The notes under the pieces were generated by a model. That model was not told where the DNA came from. It did no database searches and worked only from the letters and a program-made list of their open reading frames with translations. Shown one piece after another: positions 39,451 to 51,077 of a stretch of DNA of 64,000 nucleotides. How positions within the stretch are numbered: position 1 is the first letter of the stretch; each line of letters opens with the position of its first letter. The stretch is from Actinomucor elegans (lineage: Eukaryota > Mucoromycota > Mucoromycetes > Mucorales > Mucoraceae), in the NCBI GenBank assembly GCA_026027325.1, contig JAMSLZ010000001.1, positions 1,426,001 to 1,490,000 on the forward strand, in the 5' to 3' direction. The position numbers and the translations under genes are program-made.

Positions 39451-40264
39451 ATGCTATCTCGCACTGCCCCTATTGTGTTTAATACAGCTACTCTTTCTCT
39501 GTTCAGTGAAAGATTACTCAAATGTCCTAATTTCAAGTTAAATTACAAACCAGATGTTAAAGATGCAGCTGTTCTCGTTCCACTCTGTATTGATCAAGGT
39601 AAACCCAGTGTCTTATTCACCATACGAAATATGAATATGAGAACCCATAAAGGTGAAGTCAGGTAAATATGCAATCAAAATATCTAATGAAGCACTCGAG
39701 ATTGGCTTACTTTTTTATTTCACCAAGTTTCCCAGGAGGAAAAACAGGTATGCGATTCTTTTTGTAAAGTAATGGACTCATCTAAACACTTTTTTTTTAC
39801 TGGGTAAAAAAAAAAAGATGACACGGACCCTTCAACAGAGTTTACAGCATTGAGAGAAACCTCTGAAGAAGTTGGCATAGAACCTTCACGAATAGACATT
39901 TTGGGTCAATATTCCGCCCTACCCAACAAAACTGGATCGCTTCGAGTTCATCCTTATATTGGGTTTATCAAAGATCAAGTGGACCTAAACAAGTTTAATC
40001 CAGATGAAGTGGCCAGCGTGTTTACATTACCTATAGATTATTTAATTAAGCCAGAGGCGCGTGAAGTGAAGCAATTCCGCGATAGCAAACACAAATACAC
40101 TGTATTCAAAGTACCAAAACATATAGAGGGTGAAAAGGAAATATGGGGATTGACAAGCTTTATTCTAGATGGTAGTAGAAAAACAAACATCTTGAATTGT
40201 TGGATACTAACGTCGATTCATAGGTGTGTTTCGCAAGATCATTCCAGAGCATTATTCAAAATAG
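39451..40264 (+). CDS. Nudix hydrolase, CoA diphosphatase type (PCD1/NUDT7-8)
   Basis: Four exons (39451-39662, 39728-39747, 39818-40171, 40224-40264) give 208 residues. The signature of the CoA-cleaving Nudix subgroup is present: LFTIRNMNMRTHKGEVRFPG, then GKTDDTDPSTEFTALRETSE, then EVGI. The Nudix catalytic helix is RETSEEVGI. Family members split CoA and its oxidised forms into phosphopantetheine and 3',5'-ADP, in peroxisomes or mitochondria. The last residues here are YSK, not a clear SKL-type signal; the N-terminus (MLSRTAPIVFNTATLSLFSE) could be mitochondrial. The second exon is just 20 bases and encodes the FPGGKT turn. No intact signal of regulation was seen. Confidence 0.88.
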
Positions 40265-40559
40265 ACATCTACTCGATTGTTTTCTAAATAAATGAGGATC
40301 TGAAGTTGGTGAATCAACTGAAAAAGATTTTATACTTAGTATATTGAGCAATTTGAATGAGTTAGCCAGGGCATCTGTAATAACGTCTTTGATTATTCTT
40401 TAATTTCGTATAGTATTCACTGTACTTCAGTCCATTAGATGTTGTAATAGACGCCGTAGTGTTGTATCCATCATTCAATGAATCCGGAAATCGTCCGGAA
40501 CACTCCGGCTTTTGCATATGCTTAATATAAAATATACACTTTATTTTCTTGATCTGTGG

Positions 40560-40733
40560 CTAGGTGCCAAGCTTTTGGAAGTCTTGTATGTACAAGGCGT
40601 CGAAGATGTGAAGCTCTAGTTCTTTGTACGAATCATATGACCCAGCATCCGGAGCTTTATTTTTGTACGGTTTGGAGTCGTACAAAGTATGGTACAGATA
40701 CAATGTAACTGGAAACAGTAACGTTGATCCAGC
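40560..40733 (-). pseudogene. possible C-terminal exon or gene remnant
   Basis: An open frame of 57 residues starts right after an acceptor (TATTTAG) and ends in TAG. It reads AGSTLLFPVTLYLYHTLYDS, then KPYKNKAPDAGSYDSYKELE, then LHIFDALYIQDFQKLGT. Codon content looks protein-like and unlike the AT-rich flanks. No upstream exon that keeps this frame could be found within 500 bases, so a 5'-truncated gene is possible. No family recognised. Confidence 0.35.
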
Positions 40734-41126
40734 CTAAATAACAACAATACAATGTATTTACCATGAATATATCAAATCAAGGTATGTTCGGTAGCATATT
40801 ATTTGCAATAAACATTATCTTTGCAAAGAAATATTCCTGCTAAGTATGTTCTAAGTAGTAAATCAAGTAAATAGAACAACCATTTGCGAATCAAGGGATG
40901 TGACTTTGAAAGGACTGTATCTATGACGGCCTATTCTTTGATTACTAAGTGATTCAGATACCATTCTATGGAATGGAAGCGCTTATTAGACTGTGAGTTA
41001 TATGAAAGGAAATCCATATCATCATTGGATGTGAGCCACACATGCGTATGTTCATTAGTAATAAAAGGTACAATAACTACAACGATATTGCATAGATTAT
41101 TTAACGGTATAGAGTATTATTTCATA

Positions 41127-41320
41127 TTAATCTTGATCTAAATAGAACAGTCTAGATATATTGAGGACGTCCTTAAATCAAAGCAACAGTTACTGATTAG
41201 TAATATATCTTTAGAATCCGCGCTTGCCAAGCTCACCAAGGCTTGCCAAGCTCTTTCAGCATCTTTCATTCTAATATAAATATGACCAACAAAGAGTGCT
41301 TGAATTTCTCTATAATCCAT
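41127..41320 (-). pseudogene. possible 5'-truncated gene end, TPR-like
   Basis: Two exon-like pieces, 41320-41237 and 41171-41127, are joined by an intron with a TACTAAT-type branch sequence and a TTTAAG acceptor, reading MDYREIQALFVGHIYIRMKD then AERAWQALDVLNISRLFYLD then QD and a stop. The first piece is itself preceded by AAATAG, an acceptor, so the ATG may be internal. The pattern ALF-GHIYIR-KDAERAWQAL resembles one TPR helix pair. Only 27 bases separate it from the start codon of the flavoprotein gene on the other strand, so any 5' exons have been lost or displaced. Confidence 0.35.
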
Positions 41321-41347
41321 CTATTTAATAAATAATCACATCAAGTA

Positions 41348-41926
41348 ATGAAGGTCCTTATCGTCTTAACCCATCACAGAGAAGATTCTTTAACCTATCA
41401 TCTCAAGGAACACTTTGAAAAAGGAGTAAAGGAGCTTGGTCATCAAGTGGACACATTGGATCTGTACAAGATCAAGTTTGATCCTGTCTTTACTGCTCAG
41501 GATGAACCTGCATGGCTTGAATCTAAGCAAAATTACCCAGAGGACATGGTCAAGGAAATGGATCGATTGAATAGTTATGATGCACTTGTCTTTGTATTTC
41601 CTATGTATTGGTGGAGTATGCCTGCTATCATGAAAGGCTACATTGATCGTGTTTGGAACTTTAATTTCGCTCATGGTCCTGAAAGAACATTGAAGCTTGA
41701 TAAAATTCTATGGATGCCTTTGTGTGGTGCCTCTGAAAAAGATTTTGAAAAGTACAAATATGGTGAAATGGTTGACCGTCTTTACAACTTATCGATTGCC
41801 GATTATTGTGGTATTAAAAACTCAAAGGTTAAAAAGTTCTATGATATCGTCAGCCCAACTAGCGAAGAAGTCGCTCAGAAAGCTCAAGAAGCTTATCAAG
41901 AAGGTTTAGATTTTGACAAGTGGTAG
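41348..41926 (+). CDS. NAD(P)H dehydrogenase (quinone)-like flavoprotein
   Basis: An intronless gene of 192 residues, one of only two intron-free protein genes seen here. The flavodoxin-like fold of the NQO/MdaB/KefF group is clear: strand 1 MKVLIVLTHHREDSLTYHLK, central YDALVFVFPMYWWSMPAIMK followed by GYIDRVWN, and WMPLCGASEKDFEKYKYGEM. Family members bind FMN or FAD and pass two electrons from NAD(P)H to quinones or other acceptors, usually in the cytosol. The FPMYWWSMPA segment forms part of the flavin and substrate pocket. The absence of introns among intron-rich neighbours, and a broken gene directly at its 5' side, would fit arrival by retroposition or horizontal transfer, though neither is shown. 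Confidence 0.88.
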   Translation: MKVLIVLTHHREDSLTYHLKEHFEKGVKELGHQVDTLDLYKIKFDPVFTAQDEPAWLESKQNYPEDMVKEMDRLNSYDALVFVFPMYWWSMPAIMKGYIDRVWNFNFAHGPERTLKLDKILWMPLCGASEKDFEKYKYGEMVDRLYNLSIADYCGIKNSKVKKFYDIVSPTSEEVAQKAQEAYQEGLDFDKW

Positions 41927-42864
41927 ATTAGTATATAGTTTATTATCAAACATTTATAGAGTAATAAATTACATTTAAATCATATTTAGTAATACAGCCA
42001 TATGGAATCAGTAATTGATCTAGTAATAATTATTTCCTCCCTCCATGAGCTATGTATTATTCTTTATTGAGTGTAGACAGTAATATTCTTTTACTATGTT
42101 AAACCGACCGAGATCCGCCAATTATAGACCTATAAATCTTACCTAATTAATATGCACTAGTCATCTAGAGGCAACAGAAATTGTGATCTATGATTATTTC
42201 CGATAAAACCTCATTTACGTTTAACGTTTGTTAATAAGATAAGCAGTATTTTCGAGACTTATTTTATATGTATTACATACTTTTAAAGACTCAAAAAAAG
42301 GTAAGTATATTTACCTCGTATTTTATATAATATAGAATACTCGAATTATGGCTGCATTCTGACAAACCTGTAAACTAAATATTATCAGTGATATTTCCAT
42401 GAATTAAACGAAACATCAAACTATATTTATATAGTTTTAGATGCGCATTTGCATTCTATACAAGCTCAGTTAGGTAAGTGTTTACGTGTCAACGCTGTTA
42501 TATTACAAAAACTGCGATTATAATGAACTCTATGTTTCTCCATATTCAGTAGGATACTTAAATACCAACAGCAACAAAGAATCCAAATAGTTTAGAGTAT
42601 TATTTGCATTACTACTGCTCAGTGTAGACCAACAAAATACTATGGACGACTAGTATTTTCCAAGTGTAGTGACAGGCCCTAATTTTTGACATAAGCGCCT
42701 TTTACTTGTCACATTAAGAGAAAAATCGAGTTTCAATATAATGCCGTAGTTTTTAGGTGACAAATTTTGAGTTACCGTTCTCGGTACTGTCGATTTATGA
42801 TACTATTTAAATTGCATATCGGCCCTTGTTTAAGCTAAAAAAAAATACTTCTTTCTTACATAAC
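41927..42864. other. intergenic region, weak repeat copy only
   Basis: About 940 bases of AT-rich sequence with no convincing gene. A weak fourth match to the CTCGG-rich repeat lies at 42098-42130. Confidence 0.55.
42098..42130 (-). repeat. dispersed CTCGG-rich repeat, weak copy D
   Basis: Read on the minus strand, AGGTCTA, AATT and CTCGGTC appear in the same order as around copy B (9428-9457), with more mismatches between. Membership is uncertain. Confidence 0.3.
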
Positions 42865-43298
42865 ATGAGTTTCGGAAGACCACCCAACATTGAATCTTCA
42901 CCTGGAAAAGCGCCACAAAGAGGGAGTTTTCCTTTAGATCATGATGGCAAGTTACTTTAGAATTTGGTTCTTTTCATCAATGTTTTTTTTTGACATTTTA
43001 CTCTTTTTATAACAGGTGAATGCAAGACATTTATGAAAGATTACGTTAAATGCCTTAAAGAAAACAAGAACAATAACGGCTTATGCAGACATTTCTCAGA
43101 GGCTTATCTTCAATGCCGTATGGACAAGTGAGTATTGTTCAAAGTATTAAAAAAAAAGGCATTAACAAGCTTGAATATGATAATAGAGGTTTAATGGATA
43201 AGGATGATATGGGTAATTTGGGATTCGCAGATTTACACAGGCAAAAACGAACAGACATAGATGACACATCAAATCCTAAAACACCAGCTGCTTCATGA
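42865..43298 (+). CDS. cytochrome c oxidase assembly protein COX19
   Basis: Three exons (42865-42946, 43016-43127, 43187-43298) give 101 residues. The twin CX9C motif is exact: C30-x9-C40 in ECKTFMKDYVKC and C51-x9-C61 in CRHFSEAYLQC. The flanks match yeast Cox19: RGSFPLDHDGEC before and CRMDKGLMDKDDMGNLGF after. Cox19 is imported by the Mia40 relay into the intermembrane space and helps deliver copper to cytochrome c oxidase. The first intron starts GCAAGT and ends CAG, a GC-AG intron; no GT donor restores DHDGEC. The stop codon lies four bases from the stop of the convergent reductase gene. Confidence 0.94.
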
Positions 43299-43302
43299 TA
43301 GT

Positions 43303-44444
43303 TTAATACGTAGCGCTTTTAACGACATAATCCATATAAAGCGCATATCCAGAAGCAATGGGCTAAGATATAGAATAAAAAAATGTATAAGTCGCCATGT
43401 TAATATATAGTAGCTACTGTTTTACCTGTCCAATTGTAGCCATGATATAATCCAATACCAGATTATTTGTAGGACCAATGCCTCTAGTAACGCAACGCAA
43501 TACTTCGCTGATAGCATCAGTCATAATCATATACTGGCCTTGACGCAAACCATCCATAAGAGACTGAGCGCACTGAGGACTTGTTTGCGGCGTATTACCA
43601 CCTTCAATAATCTTGGTTACTTCAGGTTTTGTTTGATTTTCGATTTCAAAACCGGGTGACTCAATTCCACCAGGAAAGAAGATGTGAACACCAATATTGT
43701 ATCTTTGTAATTCATTACGGAGGGTATCAGCCAATCCTCGTACAGCGTACTTAGTGGGCGCATAAGTTGCCCAGCCTGCAAAGCTAAGCATACCTAACAT
43801 GGATGAAACAAACACAATTTTACCATTTTTGATATTGGAGTCCCTCATACGTTCAGCAGCTTGCTATATAATTCAATATGTTTAGTTTCTCGAATAAAGC
43901 TATATATCTTATTCTTACATGAGCGACATAAGCTTGACCGAGATAATTCAAAGTAGTTAGCTTTTCAAACTCTTCCATGGTATGATCGAGGAAAAATTTG
44001 GGATAAGAAGCACCAGCACAAGCACACACAAAATCAGGATTGCGGCCCATCTTGATCTTGGATTCATCAAAGGCACGAACGACGTCCTTTTGATTGGTAA
44101 CATCAGCACTAATATAGATAACTTTTTGGTCTTTTGAGACGCGACTAGCCTATGTCAATTATGTTAGTCTATAAAGAGGAGTAGTTTGTCTCGGTAAGAA
44201 TAACCTTGATCTCCTCTACAGCTGTTTCTAGTTCAGATACTCTTCGAGCTACGATACAAACATCAGCACCTTCTTTGACAAGTTCAACAGCCAGCGATTT
44301 GCCTAGGCCGGTGCTGCCACCTGTAATAAAGCAATGCTTCCCAGCAGGTTTGAAAGGAACTCGAGTTAATTTGTTATAAATGAAATCACCAACAATTGCC
44401 AGACCTAATGCCACAATGGCCGTAGTCCAACTTGCGAATCCCAT
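43303..44444 (-). CDS. 3-ketodihydrosphingosine reductase (TSC10/KDSR)
   Basis: Four exons (44444-44205, 44149-43919, 43863-43426, 43362-43303) give 322 residues. An N-terminal membrane segment (SWTTAIVALGLAIVGDFIY) precedes a short-chain dehydrogenase fold: nucleotide loop TGGSTGLGK, CAGAS, the catalytic Ser in VFVSSMLG and the Y-x3-K pair in YAPTKYAVRG. IFFPGGIESPGFEIENQTKP is typical of the KDSR subgroup. A second hydrophobic stretch lies at the C-terminus. The enzyme reduces 3-ketodihydrosphingosine with NADPH at the ER, step two of sphingolipid synthesis. The first donor (GTTATT) is weak but needed to keep the frame. It is head-to-head with GEP4, 125 bases apart. Confidence 0.92.
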
Positions 44445-44569
44445 TATAAAAAAAAAAGTATACTGATGAGTTTTTTTTTAAAAAAAAAAAGAGCAGCTAG
44501 GAACCTTTTTAATTTATAAATATAAGCGGTTCAACAAGAACAGTCCTTTTGTTACTGTTCAAACTTAAC
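44445..44569. promoter_or_regulatory. bidirectional promoter, TSC10-like and GEP4-like
   Basis: A 125-base gap between divergent start codons of two lipid-pathway genes. It contains A- and T-runs near the TSC10 side and a TTTATAAATATAAG box at about 44513-44526. Function is inferred from layout. Confidence 0.4.
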
Positions 44570-45469
44570 ATGGTACAAAGTCTCAATTTATCTGGCATTG
44601 CCAATGCTTTTCGCGTCTTGTGGAATCCAAGTCTGGCTATGCCCCATATCATTGTCGATGGTTAACTATATACATATATATACTTTTTTTTGGTTTCAAT
44701 TCTCATTGACATGTCCTTTTTTTTTTAAGACATTCGCCAAATTCATTTCGGAAACTTGAAGAAGCTTGGAAATATAAACGCGATAGGTTTTGATAAGGAT
44801 AACTGTTTGACTGCGCCCTATGTTTCAACAATACATCCTCCTCTTCAAGTAAATAAAAAAAACGATTATATGAATAGCAAGCGGTATTTCTCAATCAAAG
44901 TACTAGGAAGCGTGGAAGAACTGTAAAGATACCTTTTCAAAAGAAAATGTAGTGATTATTTCTAATTCGGCCGGTACTAATGATGACTTAGACTATAAAG
45001 ATAAGTTTTTTTCATTACAATTAGCTTTGAACATTCGATATAAACACACAGTTATACAGGCCCAAAAGTTAGAGAATTCTTTGGATGTGTCTGTGTTGAG
45101 ACATAGTGAAAAGAAGCCTTCAGGCGGACAAGCATTGGCTAAGCATCTGTATCCTATACCAGCAAATCAAACGGCTTTTGTAGGCGATCGTATCTTGACT
45201 GATGTGCTGTTTGGTAATAGAAATGGCAACTTGACCATTTGGACAAGAAAGGTGATTACTGAAGAAGGCGATAATAAAGCAGCACTTGTGGTAAAGTAGA
45301 TATCCTATCGTGTAGCCTTTGTACTCATGGTTTGGAGGGTTTTTTTTTCTAGTTGAGACGCATAGAATACCATTTAATTGATCTACTACAAAAAATGAAC
45401 GTAAAACCACCTTTGCATCCTCATTTTACTGGCACCGAAGAATACACCAAAAATACTACTAGTTCCTAA
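44570..45469 (+). CDS. mitochondrial phosphatidylglycerophosphatase GEP4
   Basis: Four exons (44570-44660, 44730-44848, 44907-45290, 45353-45469) give 236 residues. The start NLSGIANAFRVLWNPSLAMP parallels yeast Gep4. The HAD nucleophile block is GFDKDNCLTAP (D52 and D54), the second block is IISNSAGTNDD, and the metal-binding block is AFVGDRILTDVLFGNRNG. VLRHSEKKPSGG is a family hallmark. The enzyme dephosphorylates phosphatidylglycerophosphate in the mitochondrial matrix during cardiolipin synthesis. About 20 extra residues (around LALNIRYKHT) before VLRHSEKK are longer than in yeast; an intron there would have to use an unusual donor, so they were kept as coding. The tail beyond the HAD fold is short and polar. 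Confidence 0.92.
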
Positions 45470-45897
45470 TAAGTGCTTGTTTTATGATACAGTAAATGAA
45501 TAAACAAAAGAATCAGTAATCAAATCTTTCAAATATTGCTAATGGTCTTTCAATTGACCTTTGGATATACATTAACTTTATGGCTTTTAACCTGATTTCT
45601 TGATATGATCACACAGTTCCTTGATAATAACATATTTATGTAGATGAGATCACAGTCCAGCAAGAACTGCTTCAACTTAACAGTATATGTAGGCTGTATA
45701 ACTGATAACGCATAAAACATAACTTCTAGATTAACCAATATACCGCCCTAAAACAGGATTCGTAGCAGCAAGAGATGGTGAGTATAAATGTCTTTTCGAG
45801 CATTCAATGATGGCTTGGCTTAAGCAACGAAACTGTTCAGGACAGTGTTTAAACTCAATCTTTGTTTATTTCAATTCTTTTTCCATAAAGCTATACA
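45470..45897. other. intergenic region, no gene seen
   Basis: Only 428 bases between GEP4 and the next gene on the same strand. It contains a GTGAGT near 45779 that could start a 5'-leader intron of the downstream gene. Nothing else is apparent. Confidence 0.5.
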
Positions 45898-46545
45898 ATG
45901 CCAAGGCCACGAGCACCAATTGCAACTCGATTAAGAAATAAAACCAAGAACAATCAAGAGCTTTCTTCATCACAGAATGAAAGTCAAGAATCTTGTCCTA
46001 AAAAAACAGCCAAAGACAGACACATATCCCCTCTACCTCGAGACAAGGATGATGATATTTCACAGCATAAAAGAACTTCCTCTCTGACAAGTAGTTTCTC
46101 AGAAGGTAATCACTCTTTGAATTGCAAGCCTTGGTCAGTTCTAATATCAAAATAACAATAATAGACTCTACAAGAATAAACGATTCTCTATCAGATACTT
46201 CAAGTAAGATCTTGCTTTACAACAAAGAAACTCTCCTCATATTATGTTCATATAGTATCACTTCATGACGAACGGTTCCCATTTTCTACCAGATCTGATC
46301 CAGACATCTACATGGACGAACTTCATTCTCCTTTGTCCTTTGTCAGAGGAACAAGTGAAGAACTAGATGAATTCCTAAATAAAGAACAAGAACGCATCAC
46401 ACAAGCCTTTGGCAGTAAATACAATCCCAGAACAAAAATATCGACCTTTTATCAAGCGCAGATATCACCGTCTGTACCTTCAAAACGTACACGACATCAA
46501 TCAACTTTGAATAAAAGTGGATCATCCAAAAAACGAAAAAATTAA
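45898..46545 (+). CDS. basic, low-complexity protein of unknown function
   Basis: Three exons (45898-46105, 46165-46203, 46256-46545) give 178 residues; the middle exon is 39 bases. The N-terminus MPRPRAPIATRLRNKTKNNQ is Arg/Lys-rich, the centre is Ser-rich (TSSLTSSFSEDSTRINDSLS), a more ordered segment reads SPLSFVRGTSEELDEFLNKE, and the C-terminus is strongly basic (KSGSSKKRKN), a likely nuclear localisation signal. Continuous frame over three GT-AG-spliced exons supports a real gene. A chromatin or kinetochore protein is a guess from composition only. No family recognised. Confidence 0.65.
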
Positions 46546-47324
46546 GACACTTGTTACCTTTCAGGACATGTTTTACCAGCATATATCATGGGATATCATC
46601 AACTGTCTATTGCAAAACTTATAAATGATGCATTCGTAATAAACAGAGGTTTGGCGATTTGTATGATGGACTAAACTTAAAAAGCTCTTCTTGCGAAAGC
46701 TCAAAATCGCTATATATGTCTCTAAAAACTGTAGGACTTTCAAAACAATTCTCTTTCTACTATACAATATAAATCTTATAGGGTGTAGAGCATTTATTTT
46801 AAAGCTTCTGTGTTATCCAGCTTGCTTCAGCAATGTATGCAAAGGTAAAAATAAAAGAAAATCTTGACTAATTTTCTAGACTTCTATTTGTAAAATATGA
46901 AACTGAACAGTGGTTTCGCTGATACTTTGGTCCACTTTTTAATAACAAACATGTACTCGTAAATGTAGCATGTATTAGCCAAAGTTTGTGTATAATTAAA
47001 AGATGTATCTAATGATGTAAAAGTCGTTAAGCTTATTGCTTGATAAAATGAGTTATCTAAGATAAGGTACCGTTTTAGGGATTTTAAGAATGATACTGTA
47101 ATTTAAGTATTTTAATGTAATAAAATTCGAATACATATTTCTGAATACAATTCACTCAAATCACTTTAAACCACTAGATGTAGCGTGTATCTAGAGGTTT
47201 GCGCTTTTTATCACTCCAATTCTAGAAAAAGAATCGAAACTAGATAATTCAAATCGCTACAATAACCGTGCATAGTTGTTAAAATAAGATCAATGGATAG
47301 ATAGAAGGAGTACCAAGCATATCT
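46546..47324. other. intergenic region, no gene seen
   Basis: Shared 3' flank of two convergent genes, about 780 bases, AT-rich, with no convincing frame and no repeat noticed. Confidence 0.6.
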
Positions 47325-48719
<1,395 letters not shown>

Positions 48720-48865
48720 GATTCTTTTTCCTCTAGTCATTTGCAGCACAAATGCTCACAGTATGTAATGAAAAAGAGGAAGGTTCTCTCTTATACAGTC
48801 TGTTTATTGTCTCGAGAAAAAAAAATTGAGGCGGATTTCTAAATTATACAGCGAGAAACCTCTTT

Positions 48866-51077
48866 TTACTCTTCCTTCTTCTTTGCAAGGCCATTCTTTT
48901 GATATTCCATCAATTCATCACCAATGGCTTCAACTACGTGATGGAGATCAATTCTGGCTTGTTTTTCGGATTCACCACGTAATTCAGAATAATATTTGAT
49001 TTTAGGTTCGGTGCCACTGATTTAAAATTGAATTAGTGGTGATATTTTATCTTTGTGTAATTAGTCCTTACCTAGTACGAATGGTAAATACAGTATTGTT
49101 TTCTAAGCGGAAGGTAATCATTTCGGAAGATGCAGACACTGGGAGCGTAGGCGCATGATCTACGGTCGAATTATCGTAACCTACAGTCAAATCACGTACA
49201 CCAGTAACCTTGTGCCCGCCAATAGTTTCTGGATAGCGCAGCTTGTAGCCAGATTCGTCTTGCTCTTTTTCATCACCATATCGAATACGATCAAAGATTT
49301 TGCTAATCTTCTTTTTATCGTCACAAATAAAATAAGAGTTCTCGCTTACAAAGTAACCGTATTTCTTGTATAATTCCTGGAGGTAATTATAGGCAGTGAC
49401 ACCACGCTTATAGAGTTGAACAGCCCATTCAGAGAAGAAGGCCAAGGCACTTACACCGTCCTTATCCTTGACAATATCACCAATAGTGAAGCCAATAGCC
49501 TCTTCGTAAGAAAAGATAACTTGCTTGCCCTCACTCTCAAGACGCATAGCAGTGTTACCAATCCATTTGAAGCCAGTTAAAGATTCTTCAAAAGTAAATC
49601 CTTCAACTTCTGCCATACGAGCCAAAAATTTGGAAGAAACAGTACTTGCTACCATGGCTAATTGATCTAATCGAAATGTGTTAATGTAATTATACATATT
49701 TATGTAATGAATCATTTTACCTGGTGTTTTTCCAGCAGCAATTGCTTTTTCAAATGAAGCAGCACCTAGAATAGAACCAATTTCATTACCAGTGAAAATT
49801 ACCCATTGGCCACTTGTCAAAAGAATAAGGTTACTACAATTTCTCCTTTATACGATATACACAAAAAAAAAACACACTTACTCGGATTGCTTTTCAGCAA
49901 TGGCTAATCGGTCAGCATCAGGGTCATTTGCCAAGATAATACTTGCACCAGCATTGTCGGCGGTTTGAATAGCTAAATTCAAAGCGCCTTTACCTTCTTC
50001 TGGGTTAGGAAAAGCCACTGTAGGGAAATCGGGATCAGGCAGAACTTGTTCTTCCACAGGAATAAAGTTGGGCAAATCAAAGCAAGCAAATGCACGCTTA
50101 GCAAAGGGTGTTCCCACACCATGCATAGCAGTATAGACAAACTTGACAGGTGTGGCTTGATTATCTGCCTTATTTTGACAGAGCTGCTCTACTTCTTTGA
50201 AATAAGCATCAATGACACCGAGATCAGTAGGATCACTGACTAAATCACTGGTATCTACCAAATCGTATTGCCAACCCCAAGGCTCCAAATTATCCAAAAT
50301 AGTTTGAGCAATACCTTCATCATGAGGTGGAATAATTTGACAAGCGTTTTCCCAGTATACCTTGTAGCCATTATCATCCTTGGGATTCTACGGAATAATA
50401 GTTTGAGTAACCTAGGTTCATGCAACCGTAATATTATTTACATGTGAAGCAGTAATCATGATACCACCAGCAGCCTTGAGCTTCTTGATAGTATAAGGCT
50501 ATTATAATCAAGTTAGAATGCTTGTATATAATATATATATATATACTTGTATATAACTTACCACTAAAGGTGTATGCACCAACTCTTTATAATACCATAC
50601 TTTAATACCACGTTGAAGGAATGCAGCAGCAGTTAAACGAGCAAAATCTTCAGAATGATGGCGATGATCATGACCTACAACTACACCTCGGGTCTTGGCG
50701 TCCTCTACGTGACTCTCAATGTACATGGCAAGACCTTGAGAAGCTTGAAGGACAGTGAGATCATTCATTCTCGAGAAACCAGCTTCCATTCTTGCACGCA
50801 AGCCTATATATATATATACATAGTATCAGTATTGACCGAATTCAGTCTTGTAGCGCAGCTTACCAGCTGTTCCAAACTCAATACGAGTGGAAAGACGCTT
50901 TGTAAGTTCTTCTATGTTATTGGCCTTTTGAAGTTCAATGATCTCGTTACGAGTTTCTTCATTCTAAATAGTGTTCTGTTAGCTCATTTCAAAGAAAAAG
51001 CAAGGCTACAAGTGACTTATATTTACCTTGTCTACGGAAAGCCATTTTTCAACAAGTGTTTCGAGTGTTTCTGCCAT
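48866..51077 (-). CDS. phosphopentomutase/phosphoglucomutase, PGM2 subgroup
   Basis: Eight exons (51077-51027, 50963-50864, 50803-50562, 50498-50442, 50387-49882, 49812-49721, 49666-49072, 49016-48866) give 597 residues. FGTAGLRARMEAG opens the alpha-D-phosphohexomutase fold. The phosphoserine loop is TASHNPKDDNGYKVYW (S149), whose KDDNGYKVYW continuation marks the PGM2/yeast YMR278W group over classical PGM1. The metal loop is NDPDADRLA, the sugar-binding loop ends in SYEEAIGF, and the phosphate-binding loop is RTSGTEPKIKYY. Family enzymes interconvert ribose-1- and ribose-5-phosphate and, less well, glucose phosphates, in the cytosol. An intron falls exactly inside the active-site loop, between TASH and NP. 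Length fits (human PGM2 is 612). Confidence 0.94.

Larger units (their letters stand above)
40265..41347. other. gap with two gene fragments on the minus strand
   Basis: Between the Nudix and flavoprotein genes lie two minus-strand fragments (40560-40733 and 41127-41320) listed separately. The rest is AT-rich with no convincing exon. Confidence 0.45.

Noticed and set aside
45009..45060. An intron inside GEP4 exon 3 to remove the extra residues
   Set aside because: The possible donor (GTTTTT) and acceptor do not keep the reading frame.
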